The notes: generated by a model not told the origin, from the sequence alone. A DNA stretch of 64,000 nt from Mucilaginibacter robiniae (GCF_012849215.1 NZ_CP051682.1:2604001-2668000), one strand, 5' to 3'. Positions 19,677 to 28,858 are shown, counted from the stretch's first letter. Numbers and translations are program-made.

Positions 19677-20324
19677 ATGGAAGACCTGAATAAGGATGCT
19701 TGTCCTCATCATCATGGGAATGAGCCGAAGGAGAACCCGAGAAGAAATTTCCTGAAACAAACATCGCTGCTTACCGCAGTGGCTTTAACGCCCGGCGTAG
19801 CGGTAAAAGCAGCCGAAAATCACCTGGACGAAGCTGTTGCGGCTGTGTTTGAAAAAATGCCGTTGCATGTAGAAATAAATGGCGTAAATCAAAGCCTTTC
19901 TATTGAACCCCGCGTTACCTTGTTGGATTTATTGCGCGAACAATTACACCTGACCGGCACTAAAAAAGGTTGCGATTATGGCCAATGTGGTGCTTGTACC
20001 GTGCATGTTGACGGACATCGCGTAAATTCATGCCTGACTTTGGCTATGACAGTAGATGGCAAAAAAGTAACCACTATTGAAGGTTTAGCTAATGGCGACG
20101 AATTGCACCCGATGCAGGAGGCTTTTATTAAGCATGATGGCTTTCAGTGCGGCTATTGCACGCCAGGGCAAATCATGTCGGCGGTGGCTTGTATTCGTGA
20201 AGGTCACGCTAACTCAGAAGCTGAAATTCGTGAGTATATGAGTGGTAATATTTGCCGTTGTGGCGCTTACCCCAACATTGTAAATGCTATACAGGAAGTA
20301 AAAGCAGGAGGGCAGCAGGTATGA
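19677..20324 (+). CDS. Aldehyde oxidoreductase 2Fe-2S subunit (PaoA/YagT-like), Tat-exported
   Basis: This small iron-sulfur subunit of a xanthine-oxidase-family enzyme has 215 residues. A twin-arginine signal (NPRRNFLKQTSLLTAVAL, residues 20-37) sends the folded complex to the periplasm. The plant-ferredoxin-type cluster is bound by Cys99, Cys104, Cys107 and Cys119 (KGCDYGQCGACTV), and the second cluster by Cys158, Cys161, Cys193 and Cys195 (CGYCTPGQ, NICRCGAYPN). It passes electrons between the molybdenum and FAD subunits encoded next. Its last codons overlap the FAD subunit start in an ATGA junction, so the two are translationally coupled. The aldehyde substrate is not visible. Confidence 0.93.
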   Translation: MEDLNKDACPHHHGNEPKENPRRNFLKQTSLLTAVALTPGVAVKAAENHLDEAVAAVFEKMPLHVEINGVNQSLSIEPRVTLLDLLREQLHLTGTKKGCDYGQCGACTVHVDGHRVNSCLTLAMTVDGKKVTTIEGLANGDELHPMQEAFIKHDGFQCGYCTPGQIMSAVACIREGHANSEAEIREYMSGNICRCGAYPNIVNAIQEVKAGGQQV

Positions 20325-21310
20325 AACAGTTTCAATACGTACGCCCAACCACGCAGCAAAGCGTGCTGGATGCTATAGCCAAACCCGGCGCCAAAGTTCT
20401 GGCCGGTGGTAGTAATCTGGTCGATTTAATGAAACATGGCGTCATGTCCCCTGATAAATTGATCGATATTCAAAAGCTGCCGTTAAGAGGAATCAGTAAG
20501 TCGCTAGGAAATACAAGTTCTATATCCATTGGTGCACTAGAACTGAACAGCGCCGTTGCAGAACATGCTTTAATTAAACAGGAACTACCGTTATTATCAC
20601 AAGCTTTAAATGCCGGAGCTTCGGCGCAGTTGCGTAACATGGCTACCGTTGGTGGTAACATGATGCAGCGTACCCGTTGCCCGTACTTTTATGATATTGC
20701 GATGCCTTGCAATAAACGCAACCCAGGTTCGGGCTGTGGTGCATTGGAAGGCTTTAACCGTATGCATGCTATATTTGGTGCCAGCGATAAGTGTATTGCT
20801 GTACATCCCAGTGATATGTGCATAGCATTGGTGGCGTTGGATGCAACCGTAGAAGTGGCCAGCCGTAAAGGAAAACGCTATATTAAGTTTGCTGATTTTC
20901 ACCGGTTGCCAGGTAATACACCTGAACTGGATAACAATTTGGCGCATGATGAATTGATTACCCGCGTTATTGTACCTACCAATAATTTTGCTAAAAATAG
21001 CTATTACCTGAAAGTGCGCGACCGAGCCTCTTACGCTTTTGCACTGGTATCGGTAGCGGCTGCTTTGGATATTGATAATGGTACTATCCGTTCGGCACGT
21101 TTAGCTATGGGCGGCGTAGCTCATAAGCCTTGGCGCTTACATGAGGCTGAAAAGGCACTTGTGGGCAAACCTGCCAATAAAGCCAGCTTTGAGCAGGCTG
21201 CACAAATAGCTATGCAGGGTGCCAAAGCTTATAAAGACAATGCCTTCAAGTTAAAACTGGCTCCGGCTACTATTACAGAGGCTTTAACCCATGCTGCAGG
21301 CTTAGCTTAA
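20321..21310 (+). CDS. Aldehyde oxidoreductase FAD-binding subunit with 4Fe-4S insert (PaoB/YagS-like)
   Basis: This 329-residue FAD subunit shows the flavin-binding loops KVLAGGSNLVDLMK and NMATVGGNMMQRTRC. Cys120, Cys130, Cys139 and Cys158, in an insert read as TRCPYFYDIAMPCNKR...GSGC...KCIA, match the extra 4Fe-4S site known from E. coli PaoB and 4-hydroxybenzoyl-CoA reductase. The frame is open upstream to 20252, but the ATG at 20321 is chosen. It follows GGAGGG, overlaps the stop of the previous gene by four bases and yields the usual family N-terminus. It forms a heterotrimer with the flanking gene products and has no signal of its own, so it would be carried out with PaoA. Confidence 0.93.
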   Translation: MKQFQYVRPTTQQSVLDAIAKPGAKVLAGGSNLVDLMKHGVMSPDKLIDIQKLPLRGISKSLGNTSSISIGALELNSAVAEHALIKQELPLLSQALNAGASAQLRNMATVGGNMMQRTRCPYFYDIAMPCNKRNPGSGCGALEGFNRMHAIFGASDKCIAVHPSDMCIALVALDATVEVASRKGKRYIKFADFHRLPGNTPELDNNLAHDELITRVIVPTNNFAKNSYYLKVRDRASYAFALVSVAAALDIDNGTIRSARLAMGGVAHKPWRLHEAEKALVGKPANKASFEQAAQIAMQGAKAYKDNAFKLKLAPATITEALTHAAGLA

Positions 21311-21323
21311 TTATTCTACCATC

Positions 21324-23486
21324 ATGAAACCACAAGAACTTCTAAATATACCGCCCGAAACAGATGCGATCAGCAGAGTTGACGGGCGCCTGAAGGTAAC
21401 GGGCGCTGCCCAGTATTCGGCTGAGTTTACCTTGCCGGGCATGACCTATGCCGTATTTGCTACCAGTAATATTACCAAAGGCACTATTAAAACGCTCGAT
21501 ACTAAAGCTGCCCTAAGGGCGCCCGGCGTTATTTCGGTTATTACTTACCAGAATGCTCCCAAATTGCCAGGTTATGAAACGGGTAAAGATCCATCAAAGC
21601 CAGCAACTGCTGGCGGACCGCTTCGGTTGTTTTTTGATAATACCATCAAGTTTAATGGCGAACCCATAGCGCTGGTTATAGCCGATAGCTTTGAACGTGC
21701 TACCTATGCTGCATCGTTGGTAAAGGCCGAGTATGAGCAGGAATCTTTTCAAACTGATACATCTAAAAAATTAAATCAGGCGGCTACGCCTCATGGCCCA
21801 CGTTTTTCCGATTACAAACGTGGCACGCCTGACGATTGGCAAAACGCTCAGGTAAAATTAGAGGCAGAATACGTTATACCTGTCAACGTGCATAACCCTA
21901 TGGAACTGCACGCTATTATTGCCAATTGGGATGCACCGGATAAAGTAACGGTGTATGATAAAACGCAGGGTGTAAAATCAACCCAACGTAGCATCGCCCA
22001 AGCCTTTAAATTACCACCCGAAAACGTGCAGGTCATCTCGAAATTTGTAGGCGGTGCTTTTGGTGCAGCCCTGCGCACCTGGCCTCATGAAACCGCTGCG
22101 GTAATGGCTGCCCAAATGGTTAAACGCCCGGTAAAGCTGGTACTTACCCGCGAGCAAATGTTCAATTCGGTAGGTTATCGCCCTTATACCTGGCAAAAAA
22201 TGAGTATGGGGGCTACTGCCGATGGTAAATTAACAGCTATGATACACGAGGCTACCGGGCAAACTTCCACTTTTGAAGAGTTTACCGAAGGCACCGTGAA
22301 CCTAACCCGCTTTATGTATGCCTGCCCTAGTGTAGGTACCATTTATAAAATTGCGCCGGTTGATGTAAACACGCCCACCTGGATGCGTGGTCCGGGAGAG
22401 GCTACGGGTGCTTTTGCGTTGGAATCGGCTATGGATGAACTAGCGGATAAGTTAGGCATTGACCCTATAGAGTTCCGCATACGTAATCATGCCGATACTG
22501 ACCCGGAGAATGGCAAACCTTTTAGTAGTAAGTACCTGAAAGAGGCTTACCAATTAGGTGCTGATAAAATTGGCTGGAAAGACCGCCCTGCTAAAGCCGG
22601 CACGTTGATGCAAGATGGCTGGCTGGTAGGTTACGGCATGGGGTCGGGTACGTTTGGTGCTGGCCGCGGACAAGCTACTGTAAAAGCTATTTTAACAGCT
22701 GATGGTAGGTTAACCCTGCAAACAGCTGTAAGCGATATTGGCCCTGGTACGGGTACTGCCATGACGCAGGTAGCCTCCGAAGTAATGGGTATACCTGCGC
22801 AAAACATTAAAATTGAACTGGGTGATTCCTCATTGCCGCCTTCACCAACGCAAGGTGGGTCGATGATTACCTCAACGGTAGGTTCAGCCGTGCATGATAC
22901 CTGCGTGGCCCTGCGCGAAAAGTTTCAGCAGCTATTAGGCAATGGTGGAACGGATGACCCCGATTATGTAAAAATATTAAAAGATAAAAACCTGCCGCAA
23001 CTGGATGTAACGCTAATTTCGCAAGGTTCACCCGAAATGCGTAACTACTCAATGTATTCCTTTTCGGTGCATTTTGTGCAGGTAAAAGTAAACCCCAAAA
23101 CCGGTGTGGTGCGGGTGAATAAAGTAGTGTCAGTAGCTGATTCAGGTCATATTGTAAGTCCGAAAACGGCACGTAGTCAAGTAATAGGTGGTGCCATTGG
23201 TGGCATTGGTATGGCCTTGATGGAAGATGGCGTTATGGATCATCGTTATGGCCGCTACGTTAATGCCGACTTGGCCGGGTACCACGTACCTGTTCATGCT
23301 GATATTCCGCAGATTGATGCCTTGTTTGTAAACAAACCCGACTACAAGGTGAACCCTATAGGTGCCAAAGGTATGGGCGAAATTGCCCTAATTGGTATGT
23401 CGGCCGCAGTAGCCAACGCGGTGTACAACGCCACCGGCAAACGGATTAGAGAATTACCTATTACGCCAGATAAATTGCTGGGGTAA
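21324..23486 (+). CDS. Aldehyde oxidoreductase molybdopterin-binding subunit (PaoC/YagR-like)
   Basis: This is the large catalytic subunit of 720 residues. Family stretches include TAYAVFATSN-like TYAVFATSNITKGTI, the molybdopterin loop KFVGGAFGAALR, MRGPGEATGAFALESAMDEL and, near the C-terminus, GAKGMGEIAL, where Glu686 is the conserved catalytic base of the xanthine oxidase family. It hydroxylates an aldehyde or heterocycle at the molybdenum centre and passes electrons to PaoA and PaoB. Only 13 bases separate it from the FAD subunit, and a strong terminator follows. No XdhC/PaoD-type cofactor chaperone is encoded beside it here. Substrate unknown. Confidence 0.93.
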   Translation: MKPQELLNIPPETDAISRVDGRLKVTGAAQYSAEFTLPGMTYAVFATSNITKGTIKTLDTKAALRAPGVISVITYQNAPKLPGYETGKDPSKPATAGGPLRLFFDNTIKFNGEPIALVIADSFERATYAASLVKAEYEQESFQTDTSKKLNQAATPHGPRFSDYKRGTPDDWQNAQVKLEAEYVIPVNVHNPMELHAIIANWDAPDKVTVYDKTQGVKSTQRSIAQAFKLPPENVQVISKFVGGAFGAALRTWPHETAAVMAAQMVKRPVKLVLTREQMFNSVGYRPYTWQKMSMGATADGKLTAMIHEATGQTSTFEEFTEGTVNLTRFMYACPSVGTIYKIAPVDVNTPTWMRGPGEATGAFALESAMDELADKLGIDPIEFRIRNHADTDPENGKPFSSKYLKEAYQLGADKIGWKDRPAKAGTLMQDGWLVGYGMGSGTFGAGRGQATVKAILTADGRLTLQTAVSDIGPGTGTAMTQVASEVMGIPAQNIKIELGDSSLPPSPTQGGSMITSTVGSAVHDTCVALREKFQQLLGNGGTDDPDYVKILKDKNLPQLDVTLISQGSPEMRNYSMYSFSVHFVQVKVNPKTGVVRVNKVVSVADSGHIVSPKTARSQVIGGAIGGIGMALMEDGVMDHRYGRYVNADLAGYHVPVHADIPQIDALFVNKPDYKVNPIGAKGMGEIALIGMSAAVANAVYNATGKRIRELPITPDKLLG

Positions 23487-23510
23487 ATCTTAAACAGATA
23501 ATAGTAAAAG

Positions 23511-23545
23511 AAAGCCGTAACGAGTTGTACTCGTTACGGCTTTTT
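23511..23545 (+). terminator. Terminator of the paoABC-like operon
   Basis: A perfect 15-bp stem (arms 23511-23525 and 23529-23543, AAAGCCGTAACGAGT and its complement) closes a 3-nt loop and is followed by T residues. Confidence 0.9.
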
Positions 23546-23586
23546 AGTTTTCTTTTAGAAGGTGTACGTTATGGTAGCTTTTCGCC

Positions 23587-23681
23587 ATTGTCTGTGTCCT
23601 CACAGATAATTTTGCTAATAACAAGGCGGAAGTGCTACTTGCAATCCAGTAAATATTATTGTCTGTGAGGACACAGACAAT
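23587..23681. repeat. Pair of related extragenic palindromes in inverted orientation
   Basis: Two 24-base palindromes lie 47 bases apart. The first (23587-23610) is ATTGTCTGTG, TCCT, CACAGATAAT; the second (23658-23681) is ATTGTCTGTG, AGGA, CACAGACAAT. The stems are alike, the first with one mismatch, and the loops are reverse complements, so the two units are inverted copies of one element. This is the layout of REP doublets. No gene is present; the rest of the 23487-24039 gap shows only the terminator and the hairpin at 23825-23848. Confidence 0.7.
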
Positions 23682-23824
23682 GGTGGGCAGAAAACAACAT
23701 AAAAAAACACAGAACCACCAATAACCTTTTTAGGCGGCATCAGGAATGTTGCGGATAGCATTAGATAGCAAAAGCACTCACTTACAAAGCAACATAACGT
23801 AGCCGCAAGTTTTCTTTTGGTTAT

Positions 23825-23848
23825 CTTTTCTTTTGTATAAAAGAAAAG
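23825..23848. repeat. Purine/pyrimidine inverted repeat, likely dispersed intergenic element
   Basis: CTTTTCTTTT, GTAT, AAAAGAAAAG forms a perfect 10-bp inverted repeat. The surrounding bases (ACTTTTCTTTT-type with neighbouring CGCAAGTTTTCTTTTGG) resemble a low-complexity intergenic repeat seen in many bacterial genomes; that family resemblance is from memory. It has no T tail typical of a terminator for a nearby gene. Confidence 0.5.
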
Positions 23849-24039
23849 TAACATCCACTAACTTTGAGATAGCACTTTACCCATCCTCACGAAGAACCAG
23901 CGTAGAATAAAGCACAGTAATCATTCACACAAATGCAGCTAGCTATTCAATTAGTAAAGCTTTTCTGCTATTTTGGCACTTCAAAATCAAATATTTAACC
24001 TTGGTTTAACTTGGCACTGCTATTGCAATAGTACCCGTA

Positions 24040-25242
24040 ATGAAGCAAAAATTTTATGATACTGCGGTAAAGCAGGAAACCGCTGTTCTGGTCGGTATCA
24101 TTACCCCTAATGAAACTGACGAACAGGAAAAAGAATACTTAGAAGAGTTAGAATTTCTGGTGGATACTGCTGGTGGTAAAACAGTAAAAACGTTTACGCA
24201 GCGTATGCAGCGGCCAGAACGGGCTACGTTTGTAGGCTCCGGTAAGCTGGAAGAAATTAAAGAATATGTAATTGCTGAAGAGATTGATATGGTGGTGTTT
24301 GATGACGAGCTATCACCTTCACAGCTGCGTAATATTGAAAATGAGCTACAGGTTAAAATACTAGACCGTAGCAACCTGATATTGGATATCTTCGCCGGGC
24401 GTGCGCAAACGGCGCAAGCTAAAACGCAGGTAGAGTTGGCCCAGCTACAATACTTGTTGCCTCGCCTTACCCGTTTATGGACCCACTTGGAACGCCAGAA
24501 AGGTGGTATTGGTATGCGTGGACCGGGTGAGTCGCAGATTGAGACTGACCGCCGTTTAATCCTGAATAAAATATCATTGCTGAAAGATCGGCTGAAAAGT
24601 ATTGACCGACAAAATGAAACCCAACGTAAAAACCGACATCAGCTAGTACGTGTAGCCTTAGTGGGTTATACCAACGTAGGTAAATCTACCATCATGAACA
24701 TGATCTCCAAATCGGAAGTATTTGCTGAGAACAAATTGTTTGCTACGCTGGATACTACCGTACGTAAGGTGGTGATTGAAAACTTACCTTTTCTGCTATC
24801 CGATACGGTAGGTTTTATCCGCAAATTACCTCACCATTTGGTAGAATGCTTTAAATCTACTTTAGATGAGGTGCGCGAGGCTGATATATTAGTACACGTT
24901 GTAGATGTATCTCACCCAAACTTTGAAGACCAGATACGCACTGTTAACGAAACCTTGAAAGATATAGGTGCTATTGATAAACCGGTAATTACCGTATTTA
25001 ACAAGATTGATGCGTACCAGCCTGCTCAAACTCATCCCGAAGATGTGGCTGAACCTTTAACCCTGGAAGATTTTAAACATAGCTGGATGGCAGCTAATAA
25101 CAGCCCTGCTATCTTTATTTCGGCTTTGAAAAAGGAAAATGTTAACGAGTTCAGGAAAATGCTGTATGATAAAGTAATTGCTATTCATACCGAAAGGTAC
25201 CCGTACGATCATTTGCTGTACACCATCCCTGAACAAGAGTAA
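24040..25242 (+). CDS. hflX: Ribosome-associated GTPase HflX
   Basis: This 400-residue cytoplasmic GTPase binds the 50S subunit and rescues or splits stalled ribosomes in known homologues. An N-terminal HflX domain (about 1-200) includes TFVGSGKLEEIKEYV and the linker signature GGIGMRGPGESQIETDRR. The G domain follows: P-loop VGYTNVGKST, G3 DTVGFI and G4 NKID. Length is normal for the family. It stands alone between a repeat-rich gap upstream and a bidirectional terminator facing the convergent gene at 25316. Start and function are secure. Confidence 0.96.
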   Translation: MKQKFYDTAVKQETAVLVGIITPNETDEQEKEYLEELEFLVDTAGGKTVKTFTQRMQRPERATFVGSGKLEEIKEYVIAEEIDMVVFDDELSPSQLRNIENELQVKILDRSNLILDIFAGRAQTAQAKTQVELAQLQYLLPRLTRLWTHLERQKGGIGMRGPGESQIETDRRLILNKISLLKDRLKSIDRQNETQRKNRHQLVRVALVGYTNVGKSTIMNMISKSEVFAENKLFATLDTTVRKVVIENLPFLLSDTVGFIRKLPHHLVECFKSTLDEVREADILVHVVDVSHPNFEDQIRTVNETLKDIGAIDKPVITVFNKIDAYQPAQTHPEDVAEPLTLEDFKHSWMAANNSPAIFISALKKENVNEFRKMLYDKVIAIHTERYPYDHLLYTIPEQE

Positions 25243-25252
25243 ATACGTTGTT

Positions 25253-25304
25253 AAGAATATAGAATCAAGAAGTTGTGTTTATAAACTCTTGATTCTATAT
25301 TCTT
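25253..25304. terminator. Bidirectional terminator between convergent genes
   Basis: A perfect 18-bp inverted repeat (arms 25253-25270 and 25287-25304, AAGAATATAGAATCAAGA and its complement) lies in the 73-base gap between hflX and the converging gene at 25316. T-rich 3' sides on both strands make it usable from both directions. Confidence 0.75.
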
Positions 25305-25315
25305 GGTTCTAGTCC

Positions 25316-26152
25316 TCACTCCTTTACAATACGCTTCATTGCAGTTAAGCTGCCCTGCTTTACCACTAAAAAGTAAATGCCATTCAGCGTCCAGCTGAAT
25401 GATTTGCTGAAGGTTTCCGTATTGGCTTTCTCTTTCCAAATAGCTTTCCCTTCGCTGTCAGTCAGCTCTACTTCAGCCAATGTTTTAGCAGGCAGGCCGA
25501 AGGTAAGTAATGTTTTGCCTGCTGTAAATTGTGGCACCAGGCTAATATCTTTTAGCTCCAAACCAGTTTTAGCTGTACCCATTAGTTGCTGCACTTCATT
25601 CTCCATCGGGTCTGAAATTTGGAAGCTGACCTGCGTATTAATGCCATTATTATCGGTGTTGCTGTAATCAAAAGTTTGAATGTTACGGCGCTTAAAATAA
25701 CGTATGCCTGTTACCCCGGCAGGGTTACTGTTAGGAAATGGAAAGTTACCCATGCGTTCAGGGCCATTCCTATCCGGATTAAACGGGCGATGGTGCATTA
25801 AGCCAAAGCCATTGATATTATCGTTTCTGAAATGATCTATGTTTACCTGCAGGTGTGCCGAATCATCAGCTGGTGCAGGCATCATAGGATTGCTGTGCCG
25901 TAAGTAGTTGATGCGGGCCACACCTCCCGGCGCCAGGTGACTGAGTTTTTCGATTTCAGTTACCGCCTCTTGCCGGTCGTTAGCAGGTAAGTCCTTCAAA
26001 TTTTTGCCGTTAATAAGGGTGTCCTGACCATGAATACTGATTTCCATGTTTTTATGGTCTTGTGCCATCAGTATTTGCGGTATAATAATAATCGCTATAA
26101 TGCTGACCGAAAACAGTAACTCCAAACTAAGTTTACGGGTTAAATTTTTCAT
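25316..26152 (-). CDS. Secreted protein with probable type IX secretion sorting domain
   Basis: I do not recognise a function for the main part of this 278-residue protein. It begins with a hydrophobic signal segment (residues 8-30, ending ILMAQ) and then has a charged, Asn/Pro-rich middle with no enzyme motif. The last 75 residues, from about LLTFGLPAKTLAEVELTDSE to the end NGIYFLVVKQGSLTAMKRIV plus KE, look like a type A T9SS C-terminal sorting domain, which directs export across the outer membrane. It is divergent from a histidine kinase gene, with 141 bases between the start codons, so the two may share control. It could alternatively be a periplasmic modulator of that kinase. Confidence 0.65.
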   Translation of the reverse strand: MKNLTRKLSLELLFSVSIIAIIIIPQILMAQDHKNMEISIHGQDTLINGKNLKDLPANDRQEAVTEIEKLSHLAPGGVARINYLRHSNPMMPAPADDSAHLQVNIDHFRNDNINGFGLMHHRPFNPDRNGPERMGNFPFPNSNPAGVTGIRYFKRRNIQTFDYSNTDNNGINTQVSFQISDPMENEVQQLMGTAKTGLELKDISLVPQFTAGKTLLTFGLPAKTLAEVELTDSEGKAIWKEKANTETFSKSFSWTLNGIYFLVVKQGSLTAMKRIVKE

Positions 26153-26293
26153 GATAGATAAGTGTTAACTGGATTGTTTTGCAAAGCTAAAGCTATTATT
26201 AATCAGTAGGTTAAGTTGGTGTATGCAAAATTGTTAAATTTTGTTAAACACTCGATAAAGGTTGGCTTTTAAAGTATTTTTGTTGAATTGGGT

Positions 26294-28132
26294 ATGAAGA
26301 AAAGAAGTATTGGCTTTATTGTAGGTTTGATGGGATTTGCATTGTTGGGTGTAATGGCCATGCAATTGTATTTTCTGCATCAATCGTACCTGATGCAATC
26401 GGCCATGTTTGACCGTGATGTGAGTGAGGCATTGCATACCGTAGTGGCTAAACTATCGTTACAAGATGCAAACCGTTTTTTGAACAAAAAGGCTAACGCT
26501 ATGAATGTGGTGGTTAACCGCCAACAGGTAGTTATTACCCATCAGCATATTCAAAATGATGTGCCACCGCCAGTAAGTAACCGGAAGGTGCCGGCCAAAG
26601 GTCAAACACAGCATAACCGGCAAATTGCCAAGCTGCGCGATAGCCTGAAACGGATGATAGACCGTACCCGGCTAAATAATGAACTGGAAAGCCTTACCCA
26701 AGCTACTACGGTAAGCGGCCGCTGGCAACTGGAAGAATATACAGATGATTTTGGTGTTATTCATCAGCGGCAATCTTTTACCCCGCTTCCTGCGCTTCCA
26801 AAAAATCAGTTAATCAAACCCAAACTGCGCAAGTACGATACGGCCTATTTTTACTACCTCGATCCGCAATTGGGTAGGCAGGTGCTCACTAAAACTTATA
26901 TCAACCCTTTGTGGGCGCAAGAACAGCAGCACAAATTGGAAACACGCCGACTAAACCAAATTAAAAAAATGCTGGCTGCTGAAACAGCCGACTCAATTGC
27001 TAATGCTAAAACCGGCAGCAATCAGGTTACTATTATGGCTTTGGCCGAAGAATACCAAAAAGCAGGCAAGCCGCTGATTGAACGTATTAACCTGATGTGG
27101 ATTGATTCATTGTTGCGCTTTGAGATGAAAAATCAAGGTATTTCTCTGCCTTTCAGCTATGAGGTCAGTACGGCGAACAATGATTCGGTAATTTACTCCA
27201 AAGCGTATGATTTGAAAGGTGAGCGGCCTGTATTTGATCCCAAATCTTCTTACCAAACACCGATATTTACGCATGATGTAATTAATGATCCTGGAAAGAT
27301 CATGGTTACCTTTCCAGATAAAAACACGCTCATTTTAAACCGCATGACGTACACGATGGCTATTAGCGGTGGATTGCTGGTAGTGTTAGTGATTTGTTTT
27401 GGTTATACCATATTTTCTATCCTGAAGCAGAAGAAGATATCGGAAATGAAAACGGATTTCATCAACAATATGACGCACGAGTTTAAAACGCCGGTATCTA
27501 CCATCATGATAGCTAGTGAGGCGTTGAAAGATCCGGAAGTGGCGCAGGATAAAAGCCGGGTAGGTAGGTTAGCCGATATCATTTTTGAAGAAAATGAACG
27601 TTTGGGCAGTCATATTGAACGGGTGCTGAACATTGCCCGTATAGAAAAAGACGATTTCAAGTTGGATAAAAAGCCACTGGATGTAAATGAACTAATTTCG
27701 GATGTGTTGGATAGCATGGCTTTAAAGCTGCAAAAAAATAACGCACAGGTTGAATTACATCTGGATGCTATCAATCCAGTGGTGGAAGCTGATGAATTAC
27801 ACTTTTCAAACGTGTTGTACAACCTGATTGATAATGCCATCAAATACAGTCGTGAAGCGCCGCAAATTACCATTAGTACCCTGAACAGGAACAGCCAGCT
27901 GGTAATTCGGGTGGCCGATAAAGGTATTGGTATGAGCCGCGACCAGCAAGCTAAAATTTTTGAACAGTTTTACCGTGTACCAACGGGCAATCTGCATGAT
28001 GTAAAAGGCTTTGGTTTGGGCCTTAGCTATGTGAATACCATTGTGAAGCGCTTGAATGGCATGATCAGCGTAAAATCAGAAAAAGAAAAAGGCTCAGAGT
28101 TTGAATTAAAGTTTGGCTTAGCCGTTGCCTAA
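26294..28132 (+). CDS. Two-component sensor histidine kinase
   Basis: This inner membrane kinase has 612 residues. A first membrane helix (about 7-28) and a second (about 355-378) enclose a large, basic periplasmic sensor region of unknown family. The HisKA domain has His395 in NNMTHEFKTPVSTIMIASEA. The ATPase domain has N-box NLIDNAIKYS, G1 VADKGIGMS and G2 GFGLGLSYV. The frame is open from a TTG six bases upstream, but the ATG at 26294 is preferred; a TATTTTTG -7-like box at 26275-26282 lies just before it. The partner response regulator follows after 10 bases. Confidence 0.93.
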   Translation: MKKRSIGFIVGLMGFALLGVMAMQLYFLHQSYLMQSAMFDRDVSEALHTVVAKLSLQDANRFLNKKANAMNVVVNRQQVVITHQHIQNDVPPPVSNRKVPAKGQTQHNRQIAKLRDSLKRMIDRTRLNNELESLTQATTVSGRWQLEEYTDDFGVIHQRQSFTPLPALPKNQLIKPKLRKYDTAYFYYLDPQLGRQVLTKTYINPLWAQEQQHKLETRRLNQIKKMLAAETADSIANAKTGSNQVTIMALAEEYQKAGKPLIERINLMWIDSLLRFEMKNQGISLPFSYEVSTANNDSVIYSKAYDLKGERPVFDPKSSYQTPIFTHDVINDPGKIMVTFPDKNTLILNRMTYTMAISGGLLVVLVICFGYTIFSILKQKKISEMKTDFINNMTHEFKTPVSTIMIASEALKDPEVAQDKSRVGRLADIIFEENERLGSHIERVLNIARIEKDDFKLDKKPLDVNELISDVLDSMALKLQKNNAQVELHLDAINPVVEADELHFSNVLYNLIDNAIKYSREAPQITISTLNRNSQLVIRVADKGIGMSRDQQAKIFEQFYRVPTGNLHDVKGFGLGLSYVNTIVKRLNGMISVKSEKEKGSEFELKFGLAVA

Positions 28133-28142
28133 ACTAAAATAT

Positions 28143-28838
28143 ATGAAGAAAATTTTGCTGGTTGAAGATGATCCTAACTTAGGAGCTTTGTTGCAGGAGT
28201 ATTTGCAGCTGAAAGGTAAGTTTGATGTAACGTTGTGCAAAGATGGCGATGCTGGCTTACGAGAGTTTACACAGCGCGACTATGATTTACTGATTCTGGA
28301 TGTAATGATGCCTAAAAAAGATGGCTTTACCTTAGGCAAGGAAATCCGTAAACTGAACCAGCAGGTACCTATTATTTTTGCCACAGCCAAAGGCATGATT
28401 GAGGATAAAACCCAGGCATTTACTTTAGGTGGCGATGACTATATTACCAAGCCGTTCCGCATTGAAGAATTGCTGTTGCGAATTAACGCTTTACTTAAAC
28501 GTGCCGGCACAAACCCTGTTAAAGAAGAAGAAAAACCCACTCACTTTAAGGTAGGCCGTTACGATTTCGATTTTATGCAGCAAACCATTACAACTGATGG
28601 GGTACAGCAAAAGCTATCCACCAAAGAAGCTGCTTTACTACGCTTATTGTGCCTGCATAAAAACGAAGTGCTTACCCGCGAAGAAGCCCTACTGAACATC
28701 TGGAACGACGACAACTATTTCAACGGTCGCAGTATGGATGTTTTTCTAAGTAAAATACGCAAGTATTTGAAGGACGATCCGAGTGTAGAAATCATCAATG
28801 TGCATGGTCGCGGCTATAAGTTGCTGGTAAATGCGTAA
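28143..28838 (+). CDS. OmpR-family response regulator
   Basis: This 231-residue regulator pairs with the upstream kinase. The receiver domain has acidic residues in LVEDDPN, phospho-acceptor Asp53 in LLILDVMMPKKDG, and the conserved Lys in DDYITKPF. The C-terminal winged helix (about 135-231) reads STKEAALLRLLC and ends VEIINVHGRGYKLLV. The frame extends upstream to a TTG at 28125 inside the kinase gene, but the ATG at 28143 gives the standard family start MKKILLVEDD. The divergent secreted protein at 25316 is a plausible target. Confidence 0.95.
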   Translation: MKKILLVEDDPNLGALLQEYLQLKGKFDVTLCKDGDAGLREFTQRDYDLLILDVMMPKKDGFTLGKEIRKLNQQVPIIFATAKGMIEDKTQAFTLGGDDYITKPFRIEELLLRINALLKRAGTNPVKEEEKPTHFKVGRYDFDFMQQTITTDGVQQKLSTKEAALLRLLCLHKNEVLTREEALLNIWNDDNYFNGRSMDVFLSKIRKYLKDDPSVEIINVHGRGYKLLVNA

Positions 28839-28858
28839 GGATAGCAGTAGCCTAGGGG

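Noticed and set aside
20252-20320. Longer N-terminus of the FAD subunit
   Set aside because: It overlaps the end of the PaoA-like gene in another frame and reads MPLWRLPQHCK, unlike the family; ATG 20321 has a good ribosome site.
23615-23854. 79-residue minus-strand frame as a gene
   Set aside because: It runs through the palindrome pair and the CTTTTC hairpin; its translation is a by-product of repeats, with no start signal or family match.
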